DNA of 64,000 nt from Tabrizicola sp. (GTDB lineage: Bacteria; Pseudomonadota; Alphaproteobacteria; Rhodobacterales; Rhodobacteraceae), in NCBI RefSeq assembly GCF_016793705.1, contig NZ_JAEULO010000025.1, forward strand, positions 1 through 64,000, in the 5' to 3' direction. Shown here one piece after another: positions 17,991 to 26,584 of this stretch. The notes below the pieces were generated by a model. It saw nothing but the letters and a program-made list of their open reading frames with translations. It did not search any database and was not told the DNA's origin. The translations under genes and the position numbers were made by a program. Every line of letters begins with the position of its first letter. Within the stretch, counting starts at the first letter, position 1.

Positions 17991-18665
17991 TCAGTGCGCG
18001 TGCCCGGCGTGATGATCATGGTCGTGGGGGTGATCATGGTCATGCTGGTCCGGGGTGGCCTGTTTCAACTCGGTCCGCGCGCGGGTCAGGATCTGCCAGG
18101 CCGAGGACAGGAACAGCCCCGACATTGCCGCGGCCACTGCCAGATCGGGCCAGGGCGTCGCCGTGATGCCGACCAGAAGGGCCGCCCCCATCACGGCAAC
18201 GTTGCCCACCGCATCGTTTCGCGAACACAGCCAGACCGACCGCACGTTGGCGTCGCCGTCGCGGTAGCGCAGCAGGATCAGTACGCTTGCCAGATTGGCC
18301 GTCAGCGCCAGCGCACCGACGATCCCCATCACCTCGGCACGCGGCAGGCCGGGGCCGAGGAGAAGCCAAAGGGTCGAGCCGAAGACCCAGAGGCCCATCA
18401 GCAGAAGCGAGATGCCCTTCGCCATCGCCACCCGTGCCCGCGTGGCGAGCGGCCGCCCGATCACCCAGAGGCTGGCGCCATAGGTCAGCGCATCGGCGAG
18501 GAAATCCAGCGCGTCGGCCCGCAGCGCCTGCGAGCCCGCCAATGCGCCCGCCGTGATCTCGACCCCGAACATGGTGGCATTGAGCGCAATCACGGCCCAG
18601 AGCGCGCGGCGATAGCCGGAAGAGGTGCCATCGAAACTGACCTGATGCCCACAGCTGGCCGACAT
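17991..18665 (-). CDS. Cation diffusion facilitator (CDF) family metal exporter
   Basis: A 224-residue inner-membrane antiporter expected to export Zn, Cd or Co ions. It has about six hydrophobic helices. Aspartates in DALDFLADALTYG (helix II) and NDAVGNVAVM (helix V) correspond to the CDF metal site. The C-terminus is an extreme His/Asp tail (DHDHPHDHDHHAGHAH) that probably buffers metal. It lacks the long cytoplasmic domain of larger CDFs. The start at 18665 (MSASCGHQ) follows the promoter described at 18697-18727. The adjacent divergent MerR gene implies metal-induced expression. Confidence 0.87.
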   Translation of the reverse strand: MSASCGHQVSFDGTSSGYRRALWAVIALNATMFGVEITAGALAGSQALRADALDFLADALTYGASLWVIGRPLATRARVAMAKGISLLLMGLWVFGSTLWLLLGPGLPRAEVMGIVGALALTANLASVLILLRYRDGDANVRSVWLCSRNDAVGNVAVMGAALLVGITATPWPDLAVAAAMSGLFLSSAWQILTRARTELKQATPDQHDHDHPHDHDHHAGHAH

Positions 18666-18696
18666 TTTCTTCTCCGAAACTTGATCTGTCGAATCG

Positions 18697-18727
18697 CTGA
18701 TAGCATCTACAGTGACTGTAGGGGCAA
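18697..18727 (-). promoter_or_regulatory. MerR-type promoter/operator for the CDF exporter
   Basis: Reading on the minus strand: a TTGCCC -35 element, a 19-base spacer and a TATCAG -10 element. The spacer contains the perfect palindrome CTACAGTGACTGTAG (18707-18721). Long 19-base spacers with a central dyad are the hallmark of promoters twisted into activity by MerR-family sensors. The -10 element lies about 30 bases before the exporter start codon, and merR begins on the other side. Confidence 0.8.
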
Positions 18728-18744
18728 GCGGGAAAATGGGTGGC

Positions 18745-19185
18745 ATGCGGGACGTGACAATCGGCGAGGCGGCGCGGGAAAGCGGGGTCAAGGTGACGAC
18801 GATCCGTTTCTACGAGGAGCGGGGGCTGTTGTCCGCCCCTCCGCGCAGCGAGGGGGGCCAAAGGCTGTACGGCGCGAAGGATGTGGCACGGCTGCGCTTC
18901 ATCCGCCATGCGCGCGACCTGGGCTTCGACATGGCGGCCTTGTCCGACCTTCTGGAGCTGGCGGGGCATCCCGATGCGCCCTGCGCCCATGCCGACCGAC
19001 TGGCCGAGGCCCGGCTGGAGGATGTCCGGCGCCGGATCGCAGCCTTGCAGGGGCTGGAGAAGGAACTGGAGCGGATGCTGTCAGCCTGCCGGAGCGGCAC
19101 GGTCGAGAGCTGCGCGGTGATGGAGAGTCTCTCCGATCACGCCCATTGCGACGGGCCCCATGATACGGACGCGCTGAAGGGCTGA
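18745..19185 (+). CDS. MerR-family metal-responsive transcriptional regulator
   Basis: A 146-residue regulator. The winged-helix N-terminus (VTIGEAARESGVKVTTIRFYEERGLL, residues 4-29) is followed by the GGQRLYGAKDVARLRFI wing and a long dimerisation helix. Metal-site cysteines follow the ZntR/CadR plan: one in DAPCAHA before the helix and a C-terminal group (SACRSGTVESC and HAHC). This suggests sensing of Zn, Cd, Pb or Co rather than mercury or oxidants. The start could be 18736 or 18745; the latter is chosen because the DNA-binding domain begins right after it. It is divergent from the CDF exporter and shares the operator region with it. Confidence 0.88.
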   Translation: MRDVTIGEAARESGVKVTTIRFYEERGLLSAPPRSEGGQRLYGAKDVARLRFIRHARDLGFDMAALSDLLELAGHPDAPCAHADRLAEARLEDVRRRIAALQGLEKELERMLSACRSGTVESCAVMESLSDHAHCDGPHDTDALKG

Positions 19186-19295
19186 CGGGGCAGCCCGTCG
19201 CCGATGGCCTGGGCGGCCCGGATCGTCGGAACCGATGCGTCGGGCGCGGGGTTGTCCCGCTGCCCCGCAGCGGGGTGAAACCGAGGAGCACAACG

Positions 19296-19826
19296 ATGGC
19301 GAAGACAGCACAACTCCAGCCCGCGCGCGGCAGGCTGAAGACCCCGACCGATCTGGGCGACAATGCGGTCAAGGACATCTCGGCAGCGTTGAACGGGCTT
19401 CTGGCGGACAGTTTCGCGCTGTATTTCAAGACCAAGAACTTTCACTGGCATGTCTCGGGTCCGCATTTTCGCGACTATCACCTGATGCTGGACGAACAGG
19501 CGGCGCAGATCCTGGCCGGGACCGACGACATTGCCGAGCGCGCCCGCAAGATCGGCGGCGCGGCGCTGAAATCCATCAACCAGGTTGCGGCGATGACGCG
19601 GGTCAAGCCGAACGAGGCCGATTATGTCGAACCTGCGGACATGCTGGCCGAGCTGATGGAGGACAACAAGGCGCATATCCTGGCGCTGCGCGAGGTGCAT
19701 GACCTTTGCGACGAGCATGGCGACGTGGCCACGGCAAGCATGATCGAGATCTGGATCGACAATGCCGAGCGCCGGGTCTGGTTCCTGTTCGAGACCCTGC
19801 GCCCGGCCCAGAGCGGCGGGCATTGA
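19296..19826 (+). CDS. dps: Dps-family DNA-protection ferritin
   Basis: A 176-residue member of the Dps family, which forms 12-subunit cages that oxidise and store iron and protect DNA in stress. The inter-subunit ferroxidase ligands are present in NFHWHVSGPHFRDYHLMLDEQ (the H, D and E positions). The N-terminal extension (MAKTAQLQPARGRLK) is basic and could bind DNA. The length is normal. The start at 19296 has GAGGAG seven bases upstream; a GTG at 19275 is in frame but lacks such a site. It follows the MerR gene on the same strand by 110 bases. Confidence 0.92.
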   Translation: MAKTAQLQPARGRLKTPTDLGDNAVKDISAALNGLLADSFALYFKTKNFHWHVSGPHFRDYHLMLDEQAAQILAGTDDIAERARKIGGAALKSINQVAAMTRVKPNEADYVEPADMLAELMEDNKAHILALREVHDLCDEHGDVATASMIEIWIDNAERRVWFLFETLRPAQSGGH

Positions 19827-19906
19827 GCGGCTTGGACCCGGAACCGCCGTCCGCGACGCCCTTATGTCGCGGCTGGCAAAGGTTTGATGTTTGAGCGGTT
19901 GAATAA

Positions 19907-19943
19907 CTCCTCCTGACCCGCTTTGATGGCCGGGTCAGGGGAG
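19907..19943 (+). promoter_or_regulatory. Hairpin that can pair with the soxB Shine-Dalgarno sequence
   Basis: The 5' arm CTCC-(T)-CCTGACCCG (19907-19920) pairs with the 3' arm CGGGTCAGGGGAG (19931-19943) across a 10-base loop, giving 13 base pairs with one bulged T. The 3' arm includes most of the GGGGAGG ribosome binding site of soxB. There is no T-run after it, which argues against a simple dps terminator. Confidence 0.55.
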
Positions 19944-19950
19944 GTCTTCC

Positions 19951-21201
19951 ATGCGCTATTCCGGCCTGAAGGTCATCACGGAAGGGTTGTTCGGCAACAA
20001 GGGCTGGACCCCGGCCTGGCGCGACCCCGCGCCGAAGGCGGAATATGATGTGGTGATCATCGGCGGCGGCGGGCATGGGCTGTCGACGGCCTATTACCTG
20101 GCGAAGAACCACGGGATCACCAATGTCGCGGTGCTGGAGAAGGGCTATCTGGGCGGCGGCAACGTGGGGCGGAACACCACCATCGTGCGGGCCAACTACT
20201 TCCTGCCGGGGAACAGCGAGTTCTATTCGCATTCGCTGAAGCTGTGGGAGGGGCTGGAGGCCGATCTCAACTACAACGTCATGCATTCGCAGCGCGGGCT
20301 GATCAACCTGTTCCACTCGGACGGGCAGCGGGACGCCTTCGCCCGGCGGGGGAATGCGATGATCAACCAGGGCGACGATGCGATCCTCCTGGACCGCGAG
20401 GGGGTGCGGGAGCATCTGCCCTATCTGGATTTCGAGCAGACCCGGTTCCCGATCTACGGCGGGCTTCTGCATCCCCGGGGTGGGAGTGCCCGGCACGACG
20501 CGGTGGCCTGGGGCTATGCGCGGGGGGCGGACAAGCGCGGGGTGGACCTGATCCAGAATTGCGAGGTCACCGGGATCGACATCGAGAACGGGGTGGTTCG
20601 CGGTGTGCAGACCACGCGCGGCGCGATCCGGGCGAAGAAAGTGGGGATCGTGGTGGCGGGGCGGTCAAGCCAGGTGGCGGCGATGGCCGGGATGCGGTTG
20701 CCGATCGAGAGCCACGTGTTACAGGCCTTCGTCACCGAGGGGCTGAAGCCGGTGATCAACCACGTCGTCAGCTTCGGGATGGGGCATTTCTATATCTCGC
20801 AGTCCGACAAGGGCGGGCTGGTCTTTGGCGGCGACCTCGATTTCTACGCCAGCTACGCCGCGCGGGGGAACCTGCCGATGGTCGAGCATGTGATGGAAGC
20901 GGGCATGACCCTGATGCCGATGATCGGGCGCGCCAAGGTGCTGCGGAGCTGGGGCGGGATCATGGATATGTCGCCGGACGGGTCCCCCGTGATCGACAAG
21001 ACGCATGTGGACGGGCTGTTTCTTGACTGCGGCTGGAACTACGGGGGGTTCAAGGCGGTGCCGGCCTCGGGCTGGTGCATGGCGCATCTGATGGCCACCG
21101 GCGAGCCGCATGAGGTGGCGCGGAAGTTCCGGCTGGACAGGTTCGCGACGGGGCATCTTCTGGATGAAGAAGGCACCGGCAGCCAGCATAATTTGCATTG
21201 A
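19951..21201 (+). CDS. soxB: Sarcosine oxidase beta subunit
   Basis: A 416-residue flavoprotein subunit of heterotetrameric sarcosine oxidase, which demethylates sarcosine to glycine using O2 and tetrahydrofolate. The FAD-binding Rossmann motif is VIIGGGGHGLSTAYYLA with ...EKGYLGGGNVGRNTTIVR. The segment GGSARHDAVAWGYARGAD contains the histidine known to carry covalent FMN in this family. The C-terminal SPDGSPVIDK and DCGWNYGGFKAVP segments close the flavin site. It is first in soxB-soxD-soxA-soxG. A hairpin overlaps its ribosome binding site. Confidence 0.95.
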   Translation: MRYSGLKVITEGLFGNKGWTPAWRDPAPKAEYDVVIIGGGGHGLSTAYYLAKNHGITNVAVLEKGYLGGGNVGRNTTIVRANYFLPGNSEFYSHSLKLWEGLEADLNYNVMHSQRGLINLFHSDGQRDAFARRGNAMINQGDDAILLDREGVREHLPYLDFEQTRFPIYGGLLHPRGGSARHDAVAWGYARGADKRGVDLIQNCEVTGIDIENGVVRGVQTTRGAIRAKKVGIVVAGRSSQVAAMAGMRLPIESHVLQAFVTEGLKPVINHVVSFGMGHFYISQSDKGGLVFGGDLDFYASYAARGNLPMVEHVMEAGMTLMPMIGRAKVLRSWGGIMDMSPDGSPVIDKTHVDGLFLDCGWNYGGFKAVPASGWCMAHLMATGEPHEVARKFRLDRFATGHLLDEEGTGSQHNLH

Positions 21202-21244
21202 GGGGGTGGCGATGCTTGCAGCGTTCCTCCTGGCCGCCGCGTCG

Positions 21245-21281
21245 GATGCCTCCGGCGGGGATATTTCTACCAGTATGAAAG
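21245..21281 (+). repeat. Dispersed GGGGATATTT repeat, copy 1 (inside sox operon)
   Basis: A copy of the ~35-base element GCCTCCGGCGGGGATATTT...CAGTATGAAAG, in the same orientation as the upstream gene soxB and 43 bases after its stop. Other copies are at 26469, 26551 and 40334. Confidence 0.7.
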
Positions 21282-21294
21282 CGGAGGCCGGAAG

Positions 21295-21558
21295 ATGCGG
21301 CTGACTTGTCCCTTGTGCGGCGAACGCGACCGGCGGGAGTTCTACTACTACGGGGCGGAGGATTTCCTGCACCGTCCGGGGGAGGGTGCGCCCTTGTCTG
21401 ACTGGGACAACTACCTGCACCTGCGAGACAATCCGGCGGGGGTGACGAAGGACCTCTGGTATCACGAGGCGGGGTGTGCCCAGTGGCTCTTGGTCACGCG
21501 GAACACGGTCACGCATGAGATCACCGGCGTGGAACTGGTGGCGGAGAGGGCGAAATGA
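21295..21558 (+). CDS. soxD: Sarcosine oxidase delta subunit
   Basis: An 87-residue zinc-binding small subunit of heterotetrameric sarcosine oxidase. The zinc ligands are recognisable as CPLCG near the N-terminus and the H-x3-C pair in YHEAGCAQW. The typical motif GAEDFLHRP and the C-terminal TRNTVTHEITGVE match the family. Its stop overlaps the soxA start by 4 bases, showing translational coupling. It is separated from soxB by 93 bases that contain a dispersed repeat. Confidence 0.93.
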   Translation: MRLTCPLCGERDRREFYYYGAEDFLHRPGEGAPLSDWDNYLHLRDNPAGVTKDLWYHEAGCAQWLLVTRNTVTHEITGVELVAERAK

Positions 21559-24464
21559 GGATCGACGGCAAGGGTCTGGTCGACCGGACGAAGCCGGTCC
21601 GCTTCCGCTTCGACGGCAAGGATTATGCGGGGTACAAGGGCGACACTTTGGCCTCGGCTTTGCTGGCGAACGATGTTCGGCTGGTCGGGCGGTCGTTCAA
21701 GTATCACCGGCCAAGGGGCGTGCTGACCGCGGGGTCGGAGGAGCCGAACGCGCTGGTCGAGGTCGTGGGCGCGCAGAACCAGACGCCGAACGTGCGGGCG
21801 ACGGTGCAGGAGGTGTTCGAGGGGCTGGTCACGCAAAGCCAGAACCGGCTGGGGTCGCTGAAATACGACCTGCTGGCGGTGAACGACTACCTCTCGCCCT
21901 TCCTGTCGGCGGGGTTCTACTACAAGACTTTCATGTGGCCGCGCGCCTTCTGGGAGGGCCTCTACGAGCCGATCATCCGCCGGGCGGCGGGGCTTGGCAG
22001 CCTGTCCGGAAAGCATGACGAGGGCACCTACGAGAAGGCCTTCGCCTTCTGCGACGTGCTGGTGATCGGCTCGGGCCCTGCGGGGCTGATGGCGGCGCTG
22101 ACGGCGGGGCGGGCGGGCGCGGATGTGATCCTTTGCGAGGAGAGCCATGCGCTTGGGGGCCGTCTGCTCTCCGACAGCCAGACCATCGGCGGGATGGCGG
22201 CGGGCGACTGGGTGGCGCAGGTGGTGGCGGAGTTGCAGGCCCTGCCGAATGTGCGGATCATGGCGCGGACCACGGTGACGGGGGCCTATGACAACGGCAC
22301 CTATGGCGCGCTGGAGCGGGTGGGGCTGCACAAGCCCGCGCGCCCGAACCTGCCGCGGGAATGTTTCTGGCGGATCGTGGCGAAACATGCGGTGCTGGCC
22401 TCGGGCGCGCTGGAGCGTCCGGTGGCCTTCGAGAACAACGACCGGCCGGGGATCATGATGGCCTCGGGCGTGCGGACCTATCTTAACCGCTACGGCGTGG
22501 TGCCGGGCAAGCGGGTGACGCTGTTTGCCAACACCGACCAGGCGCGGGGCGTGGCGCGGGAGCTGATGGCGGCGGGGGTCACGGTGGCGGCGATCATCGA
22601 CCCGCGGCCTGATGCCAGCGCGGTGGAGGATTGCCCGGTGCATGTCGGGGCCGAAGTGGTGGGCAGTCGCGGGCGGCTGGGGCTTTCGGGCATCCAGGTG
22701 CGGAAGGGATCGGAGGTCATCGAGATCGAGACGGATTGCCTCGCCATGTCCGGCGGCTGGAACCCGACGATCCACCTGACCTGCCACATGAACGGGCGAC
22801 CGCGCTGGGACGAGGAGCTGGCGGCCTTCGTGCCGATGGAGGGCGCGGTGCCGGGCCTTGTCGCGGTGGGGGCGGCGAATGGCTCCATGTCCACCCACGG
22901 GGCGCTTGCCACCGGCCATGCGGCTGCGGTGAAGGCGGTCGAGGCGCTGGGGCGGAAGGTCTCGGTCCCGGTGCCCGAGGCGGAGGATGCGCCCTATCGG
23001 CTGAAGGCGCTGTGGTCGGTCGAGGGCAAGGGGCGGGCCTGGCTCGACTTTGCCAATGACGTGACGACCAAGGACGTGAAGCTGGCCGCACAGGAGGGCT
23101 ATCGCAGCGTCGAGCACATGAAGCGCTACACGACGCAGGGCATGGCGCCGGATCAGGGCAAGAACTCCAACGTCTCGGCGCTGGCGGTGCTGGCGGATGC
23201 GACGGGTCGGGGGATTGCGGAGACGGGGGTGACGACCTTCCGGCCGCCCTATACGCCGGTATCGATCGCGGCACTGGGGGCCGGGGGCCGGGCCGAGGGC
23301 TTCGCGCCGCAGCGCTTCCTGACCTCGGACCAGGCGAGCCGCGACCGGCATGCGCCGATGATCGAGGCAGGGCTCTGGTATCGCCCGTCGTATTTCCCGA
23401 AGCCGGGCGAGGCAACCTGGCGGGAGGCCTGCGACCGCGAGGTCGATATGGTCCGGCAGGCGGTAGGGGTCGCCGATGTCTCGACCCTGGGCAAGATCGA
23501 CATTCAGGGGAAGGATGCCGGGCGGTTCCTCGACTTCGTCTACACCAACACCTTCTCCACGCTGCCGGTGGGCCGGGTTCGCTATGGGCTGATGCTGCGC
23601 GAGGACGGGCTGGTGCTGGATGACGGCACGTCGGCGCGGCTGGGGGAGAACCACTATCTGATGACCACCACCACCGCAGCGGCGGGGCTGGTGATGCGAC
23701 ACCTCGACTTCGTGCAGCAGGCCTTCTGCGCCGACTGGCAGGTGCGGTTCATCTCTGTCACCGAAAGCTGGGCGCAGTTCGCGGTGGCGGGGCCGAAGGC
23801 GCGGGCCTTGGTCAATTCCTTCCTGGAAGAGCCGGTGGAGCTGCCGTTCATGGGGGTGGCTCCGGTGCGGATCGGTGGTGTCGACGGGCGGCTGTTCCGG
23901 ATCAGCTTCTCGGGCGAGGAAGGCTATGAGCTGGCGGTGCCGACCCGCTATGGCGAGGCCTTGTTCCGCGACCTTCTGGCCCGGGCCGAGACGATGGGCG
24001 GCGGTCCCTACGGGATGGAGGCGCTGAACGTCCTTCGCATCGAGAAGGGCTTCATCACCCATGCCGAGATTCATGGCCGGGTCACGGCCTATGACATCGG
24101 CATGGAGAAGATGGTTTCCGCGAAGAAGGACTGCATCGGCAAGGCGGCGGCGACGCGGCCCGGGATGTGGGGACCGGAGCGCGAGCAGCTGGTTGGCCTG
24201 AAGGCGCAGGCGCCGATTTCGGCGGGGGCGCATCTGTTCATGCCGGGGGCCGAGGTCCATCGCGAGACGGACCAGGGCTATGTGACAAGCGTCTGCTGGT
24301 CGCCGACGCTGGGGGCCTTCCTGGGGCTCGGGTTCCTGAAGGATGGTCGGGCGCGGATGGGCGAGAAGATCCGGCTGGTCGATCACCTGCGGGGCCTTGA
24401 CGTAATCTGCGAGGTCATGAACCCGGTCTTCCACGACCCGGAGGGGGAGAAGCTCCGTGCCTGA
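21555..24464 (+). CDS. soxA: Sarcosine oxidase alpha subunit
   Basis: A 969-residue large subunit that binds NAD+ and folate. The N-terminal ferredoxin-like region (DGKDYAGYKGDTLASALLAN, then FKYHRPRG) is followed by a pyridine-nucleotide-disulfide-oxidoreductase-like domain starting VLVIGSGPAGLMAALTAGRAG near residue 165. A C-terminal aminomethyltransferase (GcvT-like) half includes FSGEEGYELAVP, GMEALNVLRIEKGF and DIGMEKMVS and transfers the one-carbon unit to tetrahydrofolate. The length is normal. It overlaps soxD by 4 bases and soxG by 8 bases. Confidence 0.95.
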   Translation: MRIDGKGLVDRTKPVRFRFDGKDYAGYKGDTLASALLANDVRLVGRSFKYHRPRGVLTAGSEEPNALVEVVGAQNQTPNVRATVQEVFEGLVTQSQNRLGSLKYDLLAVNDYLSPFLSAGFYYKTFMWPRAFWEGLYEPIIRRAAGLGSLSGKHDEGTYEKAFAFCDVLVIGSGPAGLMAALTAGRAGADVILCEESHALGGRLLSDSQTIGGMAAGDWVAQVVAELQALPNVRIMARTTVTGAYDNGTYGALERVGLHKPARPNLPRECFWRIVAKHAVLASGALERPVAFENNDRPGIMMASGVRTYLNRYGVVPGKRVTLFANTDQARGVARELMAAGVTVAAIIDPRPDASAVEDCPVHVGAEVVGSRGRLGLSGIQVRKGSEVIEIETDCLAMSGGWNPTIHLTCHMNGRPRWDEELAAFVPMEGAVPGLVAVGAANGSMSTHGALATGHAAAVKAVEALGRKVSVPVPEAEDAPYRLKALWSVEGKGRAWLDFANDVTTKDVKLAAQEGYRSVEHMKRYTTQGMAPDQGKNSNVSALAVLADATGRGIAETGVTTFRPPYTPVSIAALGAGGRAEGFAPQRFLTSDQASRDRHAPMIEAGLWYRPSYFPKPGEATWREACDREVDMVRQAVGVADVSTLGKIDIQGKDAGRFLDFVYTNTFSTLPVGRVRYGLMLREDGLVLDDGTSARLGENHYLMTTTTAAAGLVMRHLDFVQQAFCADWQVRFISVTESWAQFAVAGPKARALVNSFLEEPVELPFMGVAPVRIGGVDGRLFRISFSGEEGYELAVPTRYGEALFRDLLARAETMGGGPYGMEALNVLRIEKGFITHAEIHGRVTAYDIGMEKMVSAKKDCIGKAAATRPGMWGPEREQLVGLKAQAPISAGAHLFMPGAEVHRETDQGYVTSVCWSPTLGAFLGLGFLKDGRARMGEKIRLVDHLRGLDVICEVMNPVFHDPEGEKLRA

Positions 24465-25002
24465 ACTCATCGCGAAATCCGCCCTTGAAGGGCGCAGTCT
24501 TTCCGTCGGCACGGTGAGGCTGGCCGAGGTCGATGTCGGGCCGATCACATCGGTTGCCCTGTTGCCCGGCGGCGCGAAGGCGGTGGCCAAAGGGTTGAAG
24601 TCGCTGGGCCTCGCAATGCCGGAGCCGAACAGCTTTGCCGAGAAGAAGGGCGCGCGGATCGTCTGGACCGGGCGCGAGCAGGCCTTCCTGATGAGCGCGG
24701 ATTGCCCGGTGCTGGAAGGCGCGGCAGTCACCGACCAATCGGATGGCTGGGCGATGCTGGGCCTGTCGGGAGCGGCGGCGGTGGATGTGCTGGCGCGGCT
24801 GGTGCCGCTGGACCTGCGACTTGCGGTCTGCCCGGTCGGGACTGCCCTGCGCTCACAGCTCAACCACATGAACGTGGTGATCCTGCGGACAGGCGATCAT
24901 GCGTTCGAGATCCTGGTCTTCCGGTCGATGGCCCAGACTGCCTGGCACGAGATCGAGGCGGCGGCGCAGATGCTGGCGGCCCGGGCCGGGATGAAACTCT
25001 AG
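24457..25002 (+). CDS. soxG: Sarcosine oxidase gamma subunit
   Basis: A 181-residue small subunit of the tetrameric enzyme. It begins with GTG, eight bases inside the end of soxA, and follows the family pattern: an N-terminal KSALEGRS-type segment, GWAMLGLSGAAAVDVLARLVPLDL in the middle and the HMNVVILRTGDHAFEILVFRSMAQ motif near the end. SoxG stabilises the alpha-beta complex. It is the last gene of the operon; the next gene starts 90 bases later and is functionally unrelated. Confidence 0.92.
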   Translation: MPELIAKSALEGRSLSVGTVRLAEVDVGPITSVALLPGGAKAVAKGLKSLGLAMPEPNSFAEKKGARIVWTGREQAFLMSADCPVLEGAAVTDQSDGWAMLGLSGAAAVDVLARLVPLDLRLAVCPVGTALRSQLNHMNVVILRTGDHAFEILVFRSMAQTAWHEIEAAAQMLAARAGMKL

Positions 25003-25092
25003 GCGGAAAGGCGCGAAGGGAAGATTTTGTCACTGGCGCGTGATCGTGCAGGAGTTTACATCTTTTCTTAACGTGAGATTAAGAAAAGGTGC

Positions 25093-26283
25093 ATGATGGC
25101 TCCCGACGGTCAGACCCTGGCTCCGAACGTCTATGATGCCGAACCGATCCCGGAAGCCGCGCGGGCCGAGATCGACAGACTCCTGTCCTCGGGCGACCTG
25201 TTCCGCTACACGGCGCCGTCGGATGCGCCGGTCGCACTTTTGGAGGCCGAGTTTGCCGAGCTTCTGGGCGCGCGCTATGCCCTTGCCGTGTCGTCCTGTT
25301 CGGCGGCCCTTTTCCTGTCGCTGAAGGCCCTGGACCTGCCTGCGGGCGCCCGCGTGCTGATCCCGGCCTTCACCTTCGCGGCGGTGCCGTCCTCGGTCGT
25401 CCATGCCGACTGTGTGCCGGTGCTGGTCGAGGTGGGCGAGAACTACCGGGTCGACATGGCGGACTTTGCGGCCAAACTGCCCGGGGCAGATGCGGTGATG
25501 ATCAGCCACATGCGGGGGCATACCTCGGATATGGATGCGATCATGGCGCTGTGTGACGCCACCGGGGTGCCGGTGATCGAGGATGCGGCGCATTCGCTCG
25601 GGACGGTCTGGGGCGGGCGAAACATCGGGACGATCGGGCGCGTCGGCTGCTTCAGCTTCCAGTCCTACAAGCTGGTCAATGCGGGCGAGGGCGGGATCAT
25701 GATCACCGACGACCCGGAAGTGGCGGCGCGGGCGATCATCATGTCGGGGGCTTACGAGACCAACTGGAAGAAGCATCCGGGCCTGACCAATTCCTGCGCG
25801 CACTGGCAGAACAAGCTGCCGCTTTATAACCTGCGGATGCAGAACCTGTCGGCGGCGGTGATCCGGCCGCAGCTGCCGCTGGTGGCGGAGCGGGTGGCGA
25901 AGGGGCGGGCGGGGCATGACCGGGTGGCGGCTTCTTTGAACCTGTCCGAGCACCTGGCGGTGCCGGAGGCGCTGGGGCCGGAGGAGCGGGCGCCGGATTC
26001 GATCCAGTTCAACCTGATGGGGGATTGGTCGGACGCCGAGGCGGTGGCGTTCCAGGCGGCGGCCAAGGCGCGGGGGGTCTCGGTGCAGGTCTTCGGGCTG
26101 AGCGAGGGCAATGCGCGGGCGTTCTGGAACTGGCAGTTCCTGGGTGCGGTGCCGGAACTGCCGCAGACCCGGGCGATGTTGATGCGGGCCTGCGACGTGC
26201 GGCTGCCGACCCGGCTGACCGAGGCGGAGCTGGACTATATCGCGGCGGCGGTCGTGGATGCGGCCAAGGAAGTGCGCGGCTAG
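25093..26283 (+). CDS. DegT/DnrJ/EryC1/StrS family PLP-dependent aminotransferase
   Basis: A 396-residue fold-type I PLP enzyme of the sugar aminotransferase family. The PLP-binding lysine lies in FSFQSYKLVNAGEGG, and VIEDAAHSLGT carries the aspartate that contacts the pyridine nitrogen. IPAFTFAAVPSSVVHA is the usual substrate-pocket segment. Members normally aminate nucleotide-linked keto sugars for polysaccharide or antibiotic synthesis. Here no sugar-nucleotide genes are nearby, so the substrate is open. It starts ATGATG (25093 or 25096). It is preceded by an AT-richer stretch with TTAACGTGAGATTAAGAAAA near 25070 and followed by a repeat-rich intergenic region. Confidence 0.85.
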   Translation: MMAPDGQTLAPNVYDAEPIPEAARAEIDRLLSSGDLFRYTAPSDAPVALLEAEFAELLGARYALAVSSCSAALFLSLKALDLPAGARVLIPAFTFAAVPSSVVHADCVPVLVEVGENYRVDMADFAAKLPGADAVMISHMRGHTSDMDAIMALCDATGVPVIEDAAHSLGTVWGGRNIGTIGRVGCFSFQSYKLVNAGEGGIMITDDPEVAARAIIMSGAYETNWKKHPGLTNSCAHWQNKLPLYNLRMQNLSAAVIRPQLPLVAERVAKGRAGHDRVAASLNLSEHLAVPEALGPEERAPDSIQFNLMGDWSDAEAVAFQAAAKARGVSVQVFGLSEGNARAFWNWQFLGAVPELPQTRAMLMRACDVRLPTRLTEAELDYIAAAVVDAAKEVRG

Positions 26284-26468
26284 GCTGTCCACCCTGGACA
26301 GAAATTCGAACTTAACGAAATCAATGGCTTGGCGTTTCATGTTAGGGAAGCGTTAGGATTTACGGCGGATGCCCCCCACCCCCGGCCCCTCCCCACCAGG
26401 GGGAGGGGAGGGGAGCTTGGCGCGGGCCGAGGTCCGAGGGACGGGCGGTGCGCCCCGCCTTTCGGTCG

Positions 26469-26505
26469 GATGCCTCCGGCGGGGATATTTGCGCCAGTAT
26501 GAAAG
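26469..26505 (+). repeat. Dispersed GGGGATATTT repeat, copy 2
   Basis: GATGCCTCCGGCGGGGATAT followed by TTGCGCCAGTATGAAAG. It is nearly identical to the copies at 21245 and 40334 and has the same orientation as the upstream DegT gene. Confidence 0.7.
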
Positions 26506-26550
26506 GCATGGCTTGCAGGGCCGGCGTTTGCGCCTGGGGTGGCGGTTGGT

Positions 26551-26584
26551 GCCTCAGGCGGGGATATTTGGGCAAAGATGAAAG
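26551..26584 (+). repeat. Dispersed GGGGATATTT repeat, copy 3
   Basis: GCCTCAGGCGGGGATATTTG followed by GGCAAAGATGAAAG, a more diverged member 45 bases after copy 2 and 25 bases from the LysR stop codon. Confidence 0.65.

Noticed and set aside
19827..19950. Possible glycine riboswitch before soxB
   Set aside because: The leader is short and shows only one hairpin; the tandem-aptamer core of glycine riboswitches is not present.
21462..24869. Minus-strand open frame of over 1,100 codons opposite soxA
   Set aside because: It is His/Arg/Pro-rich and has no recognisable motif; soxA on the other strand is a complete, well-known enzyme.
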